64,000 bases of DNA from Linyphia triangularis (Eukaryota > Arthropoda > Arachnida > Araneae > Linyphiidae). The notes beneath the pieces were generated by a model, which was not told the origin of the DNA, ran no database searches, and worked only from the letters and a program-made list of their open reading frames with translations. Shown here piece after piece: positions 32,684 through 44,185 of the stretch; position 1 is the first letter of the stretch, and each line of letters begins with the position of its first letter. The DNA lies in assembly GCA_963978545.1 (NCBI GenBank), contig OZ021729.1, positions 91,976,466 to 92,040,465 on the forward strand, in the 5' to 3' direction. The translations under genes and the position numbers were made by a program.

Positions 32684-33880
32684 TTGCTGAATTTTTAGCA
32701 TTTTGAGTAAGTTGGGAATTCTAAAGGACCCGAACTGAGTAAAATGCGCTCGAAATATCGAAGGATCTATTGCAACTAGACAAATTCTCCATAAAACTTC
32801 AATTTTATAGGATCAGTTATCGGATCAGCTCAAAAACTTGTCAGAATGTTTCAAAGATTATAAACACGCAAAAAAAAGAGAAAATCGACACTTTTATAAT
32901 TTTTTTGTAACAACAAGGCGTACCAAGTCCCCTTAAAAAATTATGCCTTAAAAAAAAAAAGATCTTCAAAAATTTTAATGTTTCTTCATTCGAGATTTAA
33001 AAATTAAAACAAGTCAACATATTTTTCAAGTGTTTACTTCATATTGTTAAAAAACATATTTTTCAAGAGTTAAAAAATATTCATACCTTCATATTGTTAA
33101 AAAAGATTTACATAATTTTTAGAAACAAATTCAAAAGTATCTGCGCTTCAATTACTTAAAGATGCATAAGATATCCTTCAGTTTCGAAGGAGAGTTTCAA
33201 ATCCTCGAATTACGCGATTTCGCTCTCTAACTCATTGCGAACTGAATACATAGAAGTAAACATCATTTTAACTATTTAAATACAAAACATTAGCTTCCCA
33301 TAATTTCCCCCGATGTTTAGTAGTTTTTAATTTGTATGTCCATTTCGACTTGTCTTTTGATTGCGTAGGCTCCTTATGACGCTTAAAGGTTTGAAAATTT
33401 CGTTTCATAAAAACAGTAAATGGTTGCGTACTTATATACATAACATTTCGAAATAGTTTTTCTCTAACAATTTACTAGAATCATTTTAAATTAATCGCTA
33501 TAATATTAAAAATTATTAATAATTTTAACTTAGGATTTTTTTAATATTTAAAGTTATAGTTTAAAGCATCCCTGCTTCTCTTTAAAATATTCGAATTCCA
33601 TTAAAAACTATTATGTTGAAATTTAATTTAAAAAAATGTTTGCAGTGTAAAATTATTTACAAGTATTTTTAACAGAATTTTATAGTAGGGCAATATGAAC
33701 ATGAACGGAAGTCAGAAAGAATCTCTTTAATTTTGAAATGTATGAATGTACGGAAAACGTACTTTGTTTCTTGTAAAGCTTGACAACTTTTATTTGCAAT
33801 GCTGCCGTTCAACTGGACACGATAACTTACCGATAGATAAGTATTGCACCGACTTAGTACCGATGACAACAACGCATGTT
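31086..33880. other. Very AT-rich DNA with long A-runs
   Basis: A-runs of about 30 bases at 32351-32381 and 32643-32670 (followed by a short TA run), plus many T-runs. No gene or interspersed repeat recognised. The run at 32643 could be the tail of a decayed retroelement, but no body is recognisable. Confidence 0.5.
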
Positions 33881-36104
33881 ACGCCATCTAGTGACAAGAA
33901 TATAACACAGTGAGCATTTACGTATGATTGTAGAGGCCCTCTAGGTTGAAAAATGCCACGTTTGAATATCGATTTTCTCCACAGCCAGAAGAGGAGGAAA
34001 AAAATGCGTTGAATTATTTTTTTGATTCAATTATTAATTCATCGAATCGGCATTAGTTAAAGCATTACACAGGGTATTACACTAAAAAAATAACCGATTT
34101 CGTTAGAAAAATATCAGGCATTTGAAACTACAATTTAAATCAAAACAAACGACTGATGCAAAAACCTGCGCATGGCAATCTATCGTAAACAGATATTTTA
34201 ATGCTATTGCATATTTTGAATCGATGCTTTGTAAAAATTGCTATTTTAAAGTGAATCGTTTTCAACTCGCACATTTCGAAAAAAATTCAGCTGACAGTTT
34301 CGCCTGTATTGAGACGAAAAGTAAGGGTTTGTTTTATTATTGTTTACAAATATAAACTTGTACTCTGACCCTCATATGAAGGGAATTTTAATATTTTAAG
34401 TAGATTCGAGAATTCATGCAAAAATTTAAAATATCCCGTTCAGCTGGTGAGGTACTTTAAAACTATTATATTTAAAAGTGATTTTTATTTTGTGTGTGTG
34501 GAAAAGATCCCCCTCCATCATCTTTCTCCTGTCCCTTCAAAAAATCTTTCCTGCAATGCTAGAATTTACGTCTGTAATTTGCCCTCTTAAGATTAGAGAC
34601 CGATAAAATCATAAGGAGAGCTTCTTTAATAATATTAAAGCTGATCACCACTCACATAGTTAATGACTTATTTTCCAACATGTGTATCTTACTGTGTGTG
34701 TTTTTACTGAATATCCTTAATTTTTCCTGAAGATAACAATCTTTCAATCAGAAACAATTATAGTAACTTATACATATTGTTTTTATTTTGTATGCTGTAC
34801 TTCTACAGTTCCCCATTTAAATTTATTGAATCCATTGCCATTTCGTAAGTGCTATGCGACAAAAACTACTATACCACTGTGTTTTATTTTACGAAGGAAA
34901 TTTAACGGAAAAGCAAATTCCACAAGGTAATAGTAAAAATATCTTCATGTTTTGACAAGACAGTTTTGTGCATTGCAACTTTTCATTCAGAAATGCGAGA
35001 TCAGACGATAGAAATAACAATTTTTGTCATAACTAGGTTGGATCATCTTCCGCATACGTATAGTTTTAAATATTGTTGTACGACTTTGTGGCATATTTCT
35101 AAAAGTTAATGGTGGGGGGGGGGGGGACCAGTGTGTTTAAATTTTTTTGAAGGTTAAATTGAAAAAAATTTCAGGCTTGTTTCACTGTCCCACACGTAAT
35201 AAATGAAATTTTGAGAAATAAATTAATCGAAGTTGCGTATAATGGAGAAAATTATTCTCAAATTGGGAAAAACAACAATTCTGGATACGAAGCACTTCAT
35301 AACTTTTTGAATGCAAAATACGTTTGCTGCCACAAAAATGTTAAAATTTGTAATATTTAATTTTTTTAAACTTTTGTGTTAAAAAGTTTACGAACAAAGT
35401 TGTACAACTAGATTTATTGCAGAGTGTTTGGTTTTTAGTTTAAGTATACAAGAAATTTGATTTTTTTTATCGGAAAAGTTATTGTCTTTATATAAGCATA
35501 TACCACTTGAATACATTTAAATTTCTGCTTTAAAATAAAAAAAAAATAAAAGTATTTTACCGATTGAAGGGTCCTCTTTATTTTAAATTCTCAAAAGTTA
35601 ATTGATTAGAAACACGGCATTTTTCATAATTGTATTTCGAATGATAATCCAATTTTCAATTTCGGAAGATGTACTACGCAAAGAGAGGCCTGCGCAAAGA
35701 CCTAGGCCTGTCGTTACTATTTTTTTTTTAATCGAAATTCCAAATTGATCCTTAATGTGTTTAAAGTTTTCCAAAGCTTCTTAAAAATATTTAACGAGAC
35801 AATTCGGTGGACATCAATACGTTACGGATATAATGTAACTCTTTCAGAGTAGTCAAATAGCAAGAAAGCAGAGCAAAGAGTAGCAAGAAATAATCGGCAG
35901 TTATTTTGTAAACATACAATTGAAACTAACGGAAGGAAAGAAACTCGGAAAAATAAAATGAATAAAAACATTTTTTTAATAAAAGTTAATAGCAAATGAT
36001 ACTTTTTCCAAGGACTACAATTTTCACGGTAGAAACTTAAATTTATTTAATTTCTTTCTAGTTTTCAAACTGTATTTCCAACTTTCCCTAAGAGGACTAG
36101 TATG
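33881..36104. other. AT-rich DNA with a CGCCATCTAGTG site
   Basis: CGCCATCTAGTGAC at 33882-33895 is the only notable motif. G-run near 35114-35126. The 77-codon plus frame at 34122-34355 has no recognised domain. No gene is supported. Confidence 0.45.
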
Positions 36105-36447
36105 GACCATTTCCTATACTCGCTGTGTTACAATATTCTAGCTCGGTGCATTTAGAACCTACTTTGTCTAAAATCTTGAAATTTGATGGGTAGTTACGAA
36201 AAGGATCACCTTCACGAAATGACAGAAATTAAAAACTCGAATTCGATATATTTTATATTTGAAATCCTTACGTCAATGCATGTGGCTCCACCTGGTGGTG
36301 TCTTTTGCTATTTTCATTTATAATAGATAGACATTAAATGAAAACAATTTACTTCATTTCATTTAGTGATCATTTTTGTATCTACTCACCAAATGTCAAG
36401 GTGTTATAGAAAGTAGTTTCTAAATGCACTGGGCTAGAAGATTGCAA
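36105..36447 (-). mobile_element. MITE-1, copy 3, right end lost
   Basis: The left end reads GTATGGACCATTTCCTATAC followed by CTCGCTGTG. The interior matches copy 1 in reverse (ATTTATAATAGATAGACATT, CTTTTGCTATTTTCATT). The other arm runs CACCAAATGTCAAGGTG, TAGTTTCTAAATGCACTGGG, CTAGAAGATT and then stops. The terminal CATAGCGAGTA is missing where family C begins. The family C insertion, or a deletion, removed the end. Confidence 0.7.
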
Positions 36448-36740
36448 AAGGGACGCAACTCAACATTCCTCTTTTTTGAGTTATAAATGTGTAACAACTC
36501 AAACAGAGGGTGATACAACTCAAAATTCTTTTTTTTTTTTAGTTAAAAATGTGTACAGAATCACAGACTGAAGCTGGTTGAAGAAGATTGATTAGAAGTT
36601 GAATTCAAGTTCAAACTTCTGCCTTTCTTTCTTGGAGGTTCGAGTCCATGTACTCCTTATTCTGTACACACTTCAACTGCTGTAGTTGGGTGATTTGATA
36701 TTTTTGGCACAACACGTGGTCCATACTGCGCCAAACAAAT
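36447..36740. repeat. Family C foldback repeat, copy 2
   Basis: Two direct units (GGGACGCAACTCAACATTCC at 36449 and GATACAACTCAAAATTCT about 66 bases later) each end in a GTGTA-type phrase. They are followed by GAAGCTGGTTGAAG and a degenerate inverted unit (CTGTACACACTTCAACTG near 36663). The order matches copy 1 at 1884-2230. A B-box-like GGTTCGAGTCC lies at 36637-36647, but no matching A-box is convincing. Confidence 0.55.
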
Positions 36741-37330
36741 TGGCGAACATCAGTTGAAAATTTAAGAAACATACGTATCGGAAAAAATAATATAAAAGTC
36801 ATCATGAAAAATCATCACATCATCATCACATAAAAATCAAATATTTAACATCTTTTAGGAGATGGGAGCATTTCACAAAAAATGACTCGCCATCTTCAGA
36901 CTGGACCAAAGGTTAACTAAAAACTGAAGAGTTACGAGTATTGACTTTTGTAGCAATGTGTTATGAGCTACTGGTGACAGGAGGCTGCCAATAATTCAGC
37001 TAAAATTACAATCAACAAGTCGAAGCTCAATGGGTGAAAAATATTAGTGTAAGAATCCATTTAATGCGTCTTTAAACAACCGAACATTTTTTATGTACAC
37101 ATTTTAAGATTGGTTTCCACATACACGCCTAAAAATTATTCAGGTATTAGAAACAAAATAATTAAAAAGAAACTAATGTTGATCATCGCACTTGAATCAC
37201 AAAACAAAGTCCGGAACGGATGTTCAAAAAAACCCTCAAGTGTCAGACAAAATTATTAACTCAATTGTCTGTCACTTCAAACAATTTTTTTTTCTTTTTT
37301 CTGTGCATGTCGAGAAAAGATTCCAAGTCC
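36741..37330. other. AT-rich DNA, nothing recognised
   Basis: A few ATCATCAC repeats near 36800-36830. No gene is seen. Confidence 0.5.
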
Positions 37331-37860
37331 AATCGCGCAGTAGTCCATAAAGCGCCCGCCCCTTGTTGAGCCACGCCACTGGGTAAACTATACACTATAA
37401 ACATCTAACAAGTAGTACACAAACATCCTACCGGAAATCCAACCGGCGAAATCCACGCTCATATCCCACCGAGGGGGGATGGAAGGTGGCACCACCAAAC
37501 GACAAAATCCAGTGTTCCAAACACGGTCACGCCAAAATAAAATCGTCTGCACGGGCACTTAATCACAAGAAAATAACCCCTCCGAAGGAGCTTGCACCCA
37601 CACCGCTCGCTTGCAAGAGCAGAACTGAGAGTCGTTTGCCAGGGAGGGTGTGTGCAGACGATTCGGAGCAGAATCATCTGTGGATAAGCACCGCCATCTA
37701 TTGTTCTTCGGGCGCATGAGCGGGGAGTAGGAGCGGGGGAGCAGAAGGTGTCTCTCTGGCGGAAGGAGGAGGGGATCTTCGCGGCAGAGAAGGAGGCGCA
37801 AATTGCGGCTGGGAGGGTGTCGAGATAGGCTTAGCGGAGCGCGGTCATCTTATGCTCCTT
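37331..37860. promoter_or_regulatory. CpG-rich promoter-like island 2
   Basis: Composition is balanced to GC-rich, with many CpG and purine-rich runs (37710-37800). CGCCATCT lies at 37692-37699. A perfect 12-bp inverted pair AATCGTCTGCAC / GTGCAGACGATT sits at 37541-37552 and 37652-37663. GAGCCACGCCACTGGG at about 37369 looks like a repeat end. Three frames of 72-80 codons overlap here on both strands (37459-37677 -, 37486-37719 +, 37559-37801 -), as expected of CpG-rich DNA without stops. None has a recognisable domain. No TATA box was noted. The direction of any transcription is undecided. Confidence 0.4.
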
Positions 37861-38980
37861 TAGCGTTTTTGGCCTTCGCGTGAAACTCCTCTATATGAAA
37901 CCAAAAGCCCATTTATATGAAAGCTATTCATTGTAATTATCTTATTTTTTTATTTATTATTTTTCATCTTTGGTGATTTTAGATTGAGGAGCTAGCTAAA
38001 AAAAAAAATTACAGCAGTTCTTTCCTCACGAGACCAATATAATAAGTTTATTAAAGTAGACGTCAAAATAAAATATTGCATTGTTACAAGAATGCTATGT
38101 AAAAGCTCTTGGTTTGAAAATGAGAAATATTTCCTGAAATTTCCCATAATTAGGCCGTAATTTAAGGTTTTTATTCAACAAAACAATATTTCATTAGACA
38201 CTGACTTCACGCATGACACACTTAACTCCTTACTATAAAAGGGAAATGTATTCTTATATTAATAGGGAAACTATGCATAGTAATTTTATCCCGAAGAAAT
38301 GAAAAAGTGCAATTTGTGGACATTTCTTTCCCGATTGGATTGGTCTTCCTAAAATCTAATCCAGGAAGATAAGCATGTCCAACCGAAAAGTCGCTAATCC
38401 TCTATCAATCAACGCTTGTATCTGATAGATTTCGATTAGGGAATAAATGTTAACAAAAATGTAAATGTTTTACTGAACCCACCAAAACATTTAATCAAAA
38501 ATATCTAATAAAAAGCTACAAAGTTGTAAAATTGTATCGGTAAGCAAATACATTTGACACAAAAAAGTAAAGGATTTATATTTTCCTTTATGAAATCTGA
38601 ACTTGTTCATCATAACTGAAGGTCCCTTTCAATAAAATAGCATAATTTGCTTTTTTTATAATAAAAAAAAAGGTAATATTTATATCTCTCAATAACTACA
38701 AATTTTTGGAGGATTGGAGGATTTTTGGAAGATTTTTTACCTCATTTTCCTTAAATATTAGTCATAAATTGTGTATCAATATTTACAGTTTAATTAAAAC
38801 TACTGTAAATTATAGTATTCAGTATATTAAATATTTTTTTTAAAGCATTTAATTTTACTCAAAAAAAGATATTCTCCTACTCGTTGGTATAAGAAATTTC
38901 ACATTTTGGTCTTTAATAGAAATTTAATTTAATAAAATAATTTTTTATTGCTACAGCGACACTTTAAAAATGCGTCAAGT
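37861..38980. other. AT-rich DNA, nothing recognised
   Basis: AATTAGGCC at 38148 is one of five such sites in the window. No gene is seen. Confidence 0.55.
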
Positions 38981-39305
38981 TTGTTTTGTTTTTGATAAGA
39001 AATGGTGCGATAGTAGTCCGTATACATTGCAATAAAATTAAGAAAGATTAAAAGAAAATGTTTACGTAAATAAAAGTAGGACACAAAATATTATGTTTGC
39101 AATGTCTCCGTCTACGATTCTAATGAAACCCCTGTACAGACTCCACATTCAAATATATATATCACGGATTTTTTTTTCTAGTTGAAAGTTTCATATTTCT
39201 AAATGGCGGATCATGTTTCATGTTTCTAAATCTTTCTTAATTTTATTGCAATGTATACGGACTACTATTGCACCATTTCTTATCAAAAACAAAACAATGG
39301 CGGAT
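38981..39305. repeat. Inverted duplication with 69-bp arms
   Basis: 38981-39049 and 39229-39297 are inverted copies with a single mismatch (shared core AGTCCGTATACATTGCAATA). The right arm sits in an 84-bp segment (39212-39295) bracketed by the direct repeat AATGGCGGAT (39202-39211 and 39296-39305). TTTCATRTTTCTAAAT is also repeated at the junction. The pattern suggests the right arm is a recent local copy of the left arm, placed in inverted orientation by templated repair. A foldback transposon is less likely because there are no terminal features outside the arms. Confidence 0.85.
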
Positions 39306-40440
39306 TTTTTTTTAATACAGATGTTAACTTTTTGTAGAAAAAAATTAAGCTAAGATAAATCGGAATTCTGATTTGAGAGTAAATATTCTCTTAAGTAAAA
39401 GCGGTTTTACAGAAAGAAAACTCGACTATTCTGCCATCTTTCCGAAAGGAAAACAACACGCACATAAATGAGCAGCACTGTCCTACTGCTAAATGTGTGC
39501 TAGCGTTAATTTAACTTCAACTATTAAAAAACATATTCATAACAAGTTTGAAAAAATATATGTTCGGTTGTAAATTTGCAAAAGGAAAGATATCAATTTA
39601 AAAATTTTAGTTGATTAGATTTTTGCTTAACAAATCCTTCTCCAAAGAGCAGATCTTTTAATTTTTTGGAAATAATGTAAATTACATTAGTTGATTTATA
39701 AAAATGTTCTTTTAGAATATGCTTTTAGAAACATCAATTATATTTAATTCAAATAACGAAGTAACTAATAAATAACGTCCAGATATTGGAATTATGTAAC
39801 TTAAGCTCATTTTGTCATCAAAACCATTAATCAACTTAAACTTTTATCCATTTTTAGCCTACCTTATCACCGCGTAACTTAAGTATATAAGAAGTATAGT
39901 AACAAATATTAGTTTCATCATCAATTAATATCTACATATTACGTAACATTTAAAACTAAATTATTTCTTTATCTAATTTTTATATTTAATTTATAATTAA
40001 TAATTAATTTAATTTTATAATAATTATCTAAATAAGATAGATTAGATAAGATTAGAGAAATTATCTAATTACCCCCCCCCCCCGCAATTTTAAATGACTT
40101 CGTTTCGCATTTTTGTACGATATCTTGCCATCAGGTTTTTATCCTTCAATTTAATTTAAGTTATATTTGCTGCTTTTACAAATCCTGGAAACCTAATGAA
40201 TTATTTCTCAAAGAATAAACTAAATGTTATTATTCTACAATGAATTCATCAAAACGAGCGCTGGCGTTTTGAGTGCAAAGTTCTCGGCTTCTGTGACATC
40301 TTTACTATAAATATAATGATGCTTGAAAAGTGTTGCATAGCGCTTGAATTCTTTATTTGTAGAAACTTAAGTCGCAAGAAGAATATTGGGATTTTTTTTA
40401 ATATCCCGCATTCAGAACTAACAATAATATAACCTTTAAA
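39306..40440. other. AT-rich DNA, nothing recognised
   Basis: C-run at about 40072-40083, preceded by slippage-like AATTATCTAATAAGATTAGA phrases near 40020-40070. No gene is seen. Confidence 0.55.
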
Positions 40441-40985
40441 AACAAAGTTTTAAATAGCAAAATAGCAAAGTAAAAACATTGCTATTTTTTATATTCATTA
40501 ACACAGCACCGATTCAATTGTCAGCGTTGGGTTTTGCATCTAAATTTAAGCATTCAAAACATCTCTATCAGCTAAATATGCGGCAAACTGCGTTTAAAAA
40601 TTTATTCTTTAAAAATGATTGCGAATTACGCTAAAAATGAATGCTCATTTACATTCAAATACCTTTTAAATATTCTGATTCGAACAATTCTTTAAACCTC
40701 AAAGAGTTTCAACAACCCCACTCCGTAACAAATTTATTCATTTTGTTAATTCTGATTAAAATAATTTTGACAACAAGAAAGAGTTTCAACAATGATCGAT
40801 TAAATGAGATTTATTAATATTCCAAAACGATTAGAGAAACGTGTTGAAAAGCGACCTTTTTAGTGACAGTCCCCAATTCTTGATAGATTCTATGTCGATA
40901 ACAAGTATTCTATCTGCAAAGTTTCAACTCTATTAGATGATGACAAGTGGTTTAATTAGGTTTCCGTAGATTTTCCCAGTATCCA
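40441..40985 (+). repeat. Repeat A, copy 3
   Basis: Has the blocks ATTCATTAACACAGCACCGA, GCATCTAAATTTAAGCATTC, CATCTCTATCAGCTAAATAT, TTCTGATTAAAATAATTTTG and TTTATTAATATTCC, then CTGCAAAGTTTCAACTCTAT. It is more diverged than copies 1, 2 and 4. A middle segment (TATTCTGATT, then CAAAGAGTTTCAACAA) is duplicated, giving two versions at 40673-40715 and 40746-40790. Confidence 0.75.
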
Positions 40986-41510
40986 AACACAAGCAATCCT
41001 TTCTTAAATGTATAATCGCTTCAGAGGGAGCCTAATTCTGCTTTAAGTTCATGGAATTTAGTAACATCACATAAAAATGTAGATTCAAAACATCTTTTAC
41101 ATTAGCGAGAAATTATAATCTGATGGCAGATGGCCTTTCTTTCCAAAATAATTCAGTTAGTTTGATTAATTTTGGGGTCTATGGTATTCTTATGTTTCAC
41201 AAAGGCATTAACTCTGCTTAAAATGAGAAGCTTACCTTGTTTAATAATTGATAGCTATGTTTTATTTATTGGAAGTGAAATATTTTATTGTTTAAATAAG
41301 AAATAAACAATCGTTTATTAAATAAATATTTCAATGACACGTTGCTGTAATTATCTGATTAGTATTTTTGAAGTATGAAAATATTGATGGAAGAATTCCC
41401 TGAAAACCAAGCGTGAATTTTGAAATAAGACTGACGTTTAACTTTTTCCGCAGTAAGCTTAAAAAAAAAATTATACTACTTGGATTGAATCTGTTTGTAT
41501 GTTCGTTTAA

Positions 41511-41543
<33 letters not shown>

Positions 41544-43012
41544 TGCATTAAATTCATTGTTTGATTGTTGATTTGCACTTCCTGTCACTTCGTTGAGAGA
41601 CGTGTTACTCAATATTTTTCTAATTTTAAGTGTAATTTGTTTAGATTCGGTTGGATATTTTTAGAGTTGTTTCGGTTGCGTGTCTGCGCATATTTTTGTA
41701 CGGTTAAATTATTAAGTACCTATCAAATACATGCGAGACAACATGGAATTTTGTCATGAACATATTTTGAAACCATCAAACGTTATTGAAAACTAATATT
41801 CCTTTACATAACCGTGATTTCTCACGGAATAATTTTTCTTGAACTTATAGATTGGGTGAAATAATCAACGTTCTTTTAGCTACAATATATTGTAATCGTA
41901 TGTAATTGTTAATTTTCTTCTAGCAAATAGGATGGAACCTTGTAAAAAGTTGAATAAAATGAGTAAATTATAACTAGAGATACGAACTTGGTTAGAAAAG
42001 TATCAGTCAAACTTTAGCGGAAAATTTTACCACGAACTTTCAGAAAGCTTTTGAAAAAACTCACCACACAGTGAACAACAAACCTTACCATAAAATTACA
42101 TATTTTTATTTTTATACTATCAATTACCAAATCTTTTGAAACGGGAGGACCATTTAAAATAATAATGATTTTTTTTAGCAATAATTATAATACTTTAATT
42201 TCCTTTGCTATATAACAAACCCGAGAATTGAAAGTAAAAATTATGTAAGATTAAAAAATGCTAAACTAAACTCAAAATTCAAGAAAATATTACACTACTC
42301 TTTTGTCTAAAACATGTCCACTTTTAAACCACAGTCAGCAACAAACAGTCCTTTGGATATGTGTGAAAATATGCTCAGACGAGCAGATTTCTCGCCTGCA
42401 ATTTGATTTTGACAATATTTAAGTTCACAAATGATTCCACTTTTAGATGTTTTTCCAGTTTCAACAAGACTTCTGTGTTTATTACACCAATCGTTTCAAA
42501 AGCAAACGTTTTGACAACTGTTGCAAAGAATAGCAATTTGACTGGAACGTCCATATCTTCAAATGTCAAGTTGAACTTTAGTACCATGAAGTACTAAATA
42601 CCTTAACTTTAGTATCTTAATATTAACTTTTAAAACAGTTGTCAAAATTGGGTAAAAGTTATGGGCCCCTTTTAACAAGAACCTGTTTAAAGTGATATTT
42701 CTCTTAAGGAGAGTTTAAAGCTTATTTTTCCCATGTTACAAAACATCATACTTAAGGAAAATTTTCTCAGCTATTTTCATACCTACCAACTTGAAAAAAA
42801 TTACACATCTTAAATAGACATTTTGACATATTTTGAGAGTAGCGTTTTTAAATATTTTGTTTCGTTAAAAGAATTTAATATGTGCTCGATAGAATTATGA
42901 AAAAATTTCACTTTTGGCGACAGTAAAACTAAAAAAAATTTAATTTTGAAAATATTAAAAAGGATGCATTCAAACTGTGTAATACATTGGTAAGAATATA
43001 TGTTAAAAATTT
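40986..43012. other. AT-rich DNA, no gene seen
   Basis: An A-run of about 31 bases at 41513-41543. Complementary frames at 42375-42587 (-) and 42403-42597 (+) face each other. Neither has a recognisable domain. Confidence 0.5.
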
Positions 43013-43130
43013 TAGTTTTAGCATTTACCATTAATAGTTTTAGCATTTACCATTAGTAGTTTTAGCTATTATCATTAGTAGTTTTAGCATTTACCTTTAG
43101 TAGTTTTAGCATTTAACTTTAGTAGTTTTT
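43013..43130. repeat. 22-bp tandem repeat, five units
   Basis: Five consecutive 22-bp units of TAGTTTTAGCATTTACCATT plus AR, with a partial sixth. Substitutions (ACC to AAC, CAT to CTT) accumulate toward the right end. Confidence 0.9.
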
Positions 43131-43967
43131 GAGTAAATGTCCCTTATGTCTCCAAAATTACTAATTCGAGGTATGGGCCGTTAAAATGGAAAACAGAATT
43201 ACGAATTGGTGTATAACACCTTTATTAAAAGAATATACAAAAAATACTTCTAATTTAGCTAGATAAAAACTTTTCACACTGCCAGATTGAGAAAAGCTTG
43301 AATTTTTTTTTTTAGAATATAATTCTCAAAACTGGTTTTTTGAAGCTCTTAAACTCCTTAAAATAGGAACTCACTTTTTTGTTCCATGAAAGTTAAACAC
43401 CGTGTTGTATTTTGACTGCAATTTTTAATTCATTAGATGCAGTGCAATTTATCTTTGGTGATAAAAAAGATTCTTTTGGGTTGTCCAAATATATTTACGA
43501 TTATACGCAAAAGAAATTACCCATTCATTTTGGAAGTAAACAAGTCCTGATCATATTTTGCGTTCAACACGTTGCTATAGTAAGTCAGTGTAAGCTGTGT
43601 GTACATTTTTTTAAGCAAAATGCTTAACAACTTCCTTAAATTAGAAAGTGTGATTTAGCTCTTTTGCTATTAGATTTGTAAAATCCCAATTTTTGTTATC
43701 ACAAAGTTAACCATCGATTTAAAATTAAGACATATTACCACCTAAAGTGAAGGAATTCGTAATTATTTTAGTATTTTGCAAAAATGAAAATTATGATTTT
43801 AGCTTTTTTGCCGTAGAAATTTTGTACTCCAGCTTAAAGTTGTTGCAACTTCAATAGAGTAAAAGGAATTCAAACCTATTCTTCAAAATAAAAATTATAA
43901 ATTTTTTAGAAATGAGCATCAGTAAAATCGGTTCATTTGGAGACGCAATACTTAAATCCGTTTAAGA
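43131..43967. other. AT-rich DNA, nothing recognised
   Basis: The 71-codon frame at 43412-43627 shows no domain. Confidence 0.5.
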
Positions 43968-44185
43968 CAACTTTGAAATATTTAAAAACAATGACTTTTT
44001 TTATCCTTGTTTCGATCATTTAAAGTATATTTTTAATTTTTTCAGATTTTCCGAGACATTATTTTTATGATTTTTAAAAAAACACTAAGTAGAGCCACAA
44101 TCGCAATTTATCAGCGAAGAAAAAACTAAAATGTCGATTGTCAAATTTTCTCACCAACCATCGTAATGGGTTAAGCATTTAATAA
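43968..44185 (+). repeat. Repeat B, copy 1
   Basis: One of four ~220-bp copies; the others are at 47990-48205 (-), 49590-49815 (+) and 63335-63560 (-). Shared blocks in order: AACTTTGAAATATTTAAAAA; CAATGACTTTTT; GATCATTTAAAGTATATTTT; TTCAGATTTT; ATTATTTTTATGATTTTTAA; AAACACTAAGTAGAGCCACA; TTATCAGCGAAGAAAAAACT; and an end near CATCGTAATGGGTTAA. No TIR, A-tail or TSD is clear. Confidence 0.75.

Noticed and set aside
37459..37801. Three overlapping frames of 72-80 codons in island 2
   Set aside because: Same reason: few stops in GC-rich DNA, both strands open, no domain.
43013..43130. 22-bp tandem repeat as a regulatory array
   Set aside because: Units are AT-rich and decay in one direction, as simple slippage would give. 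No motif points to a binding site.
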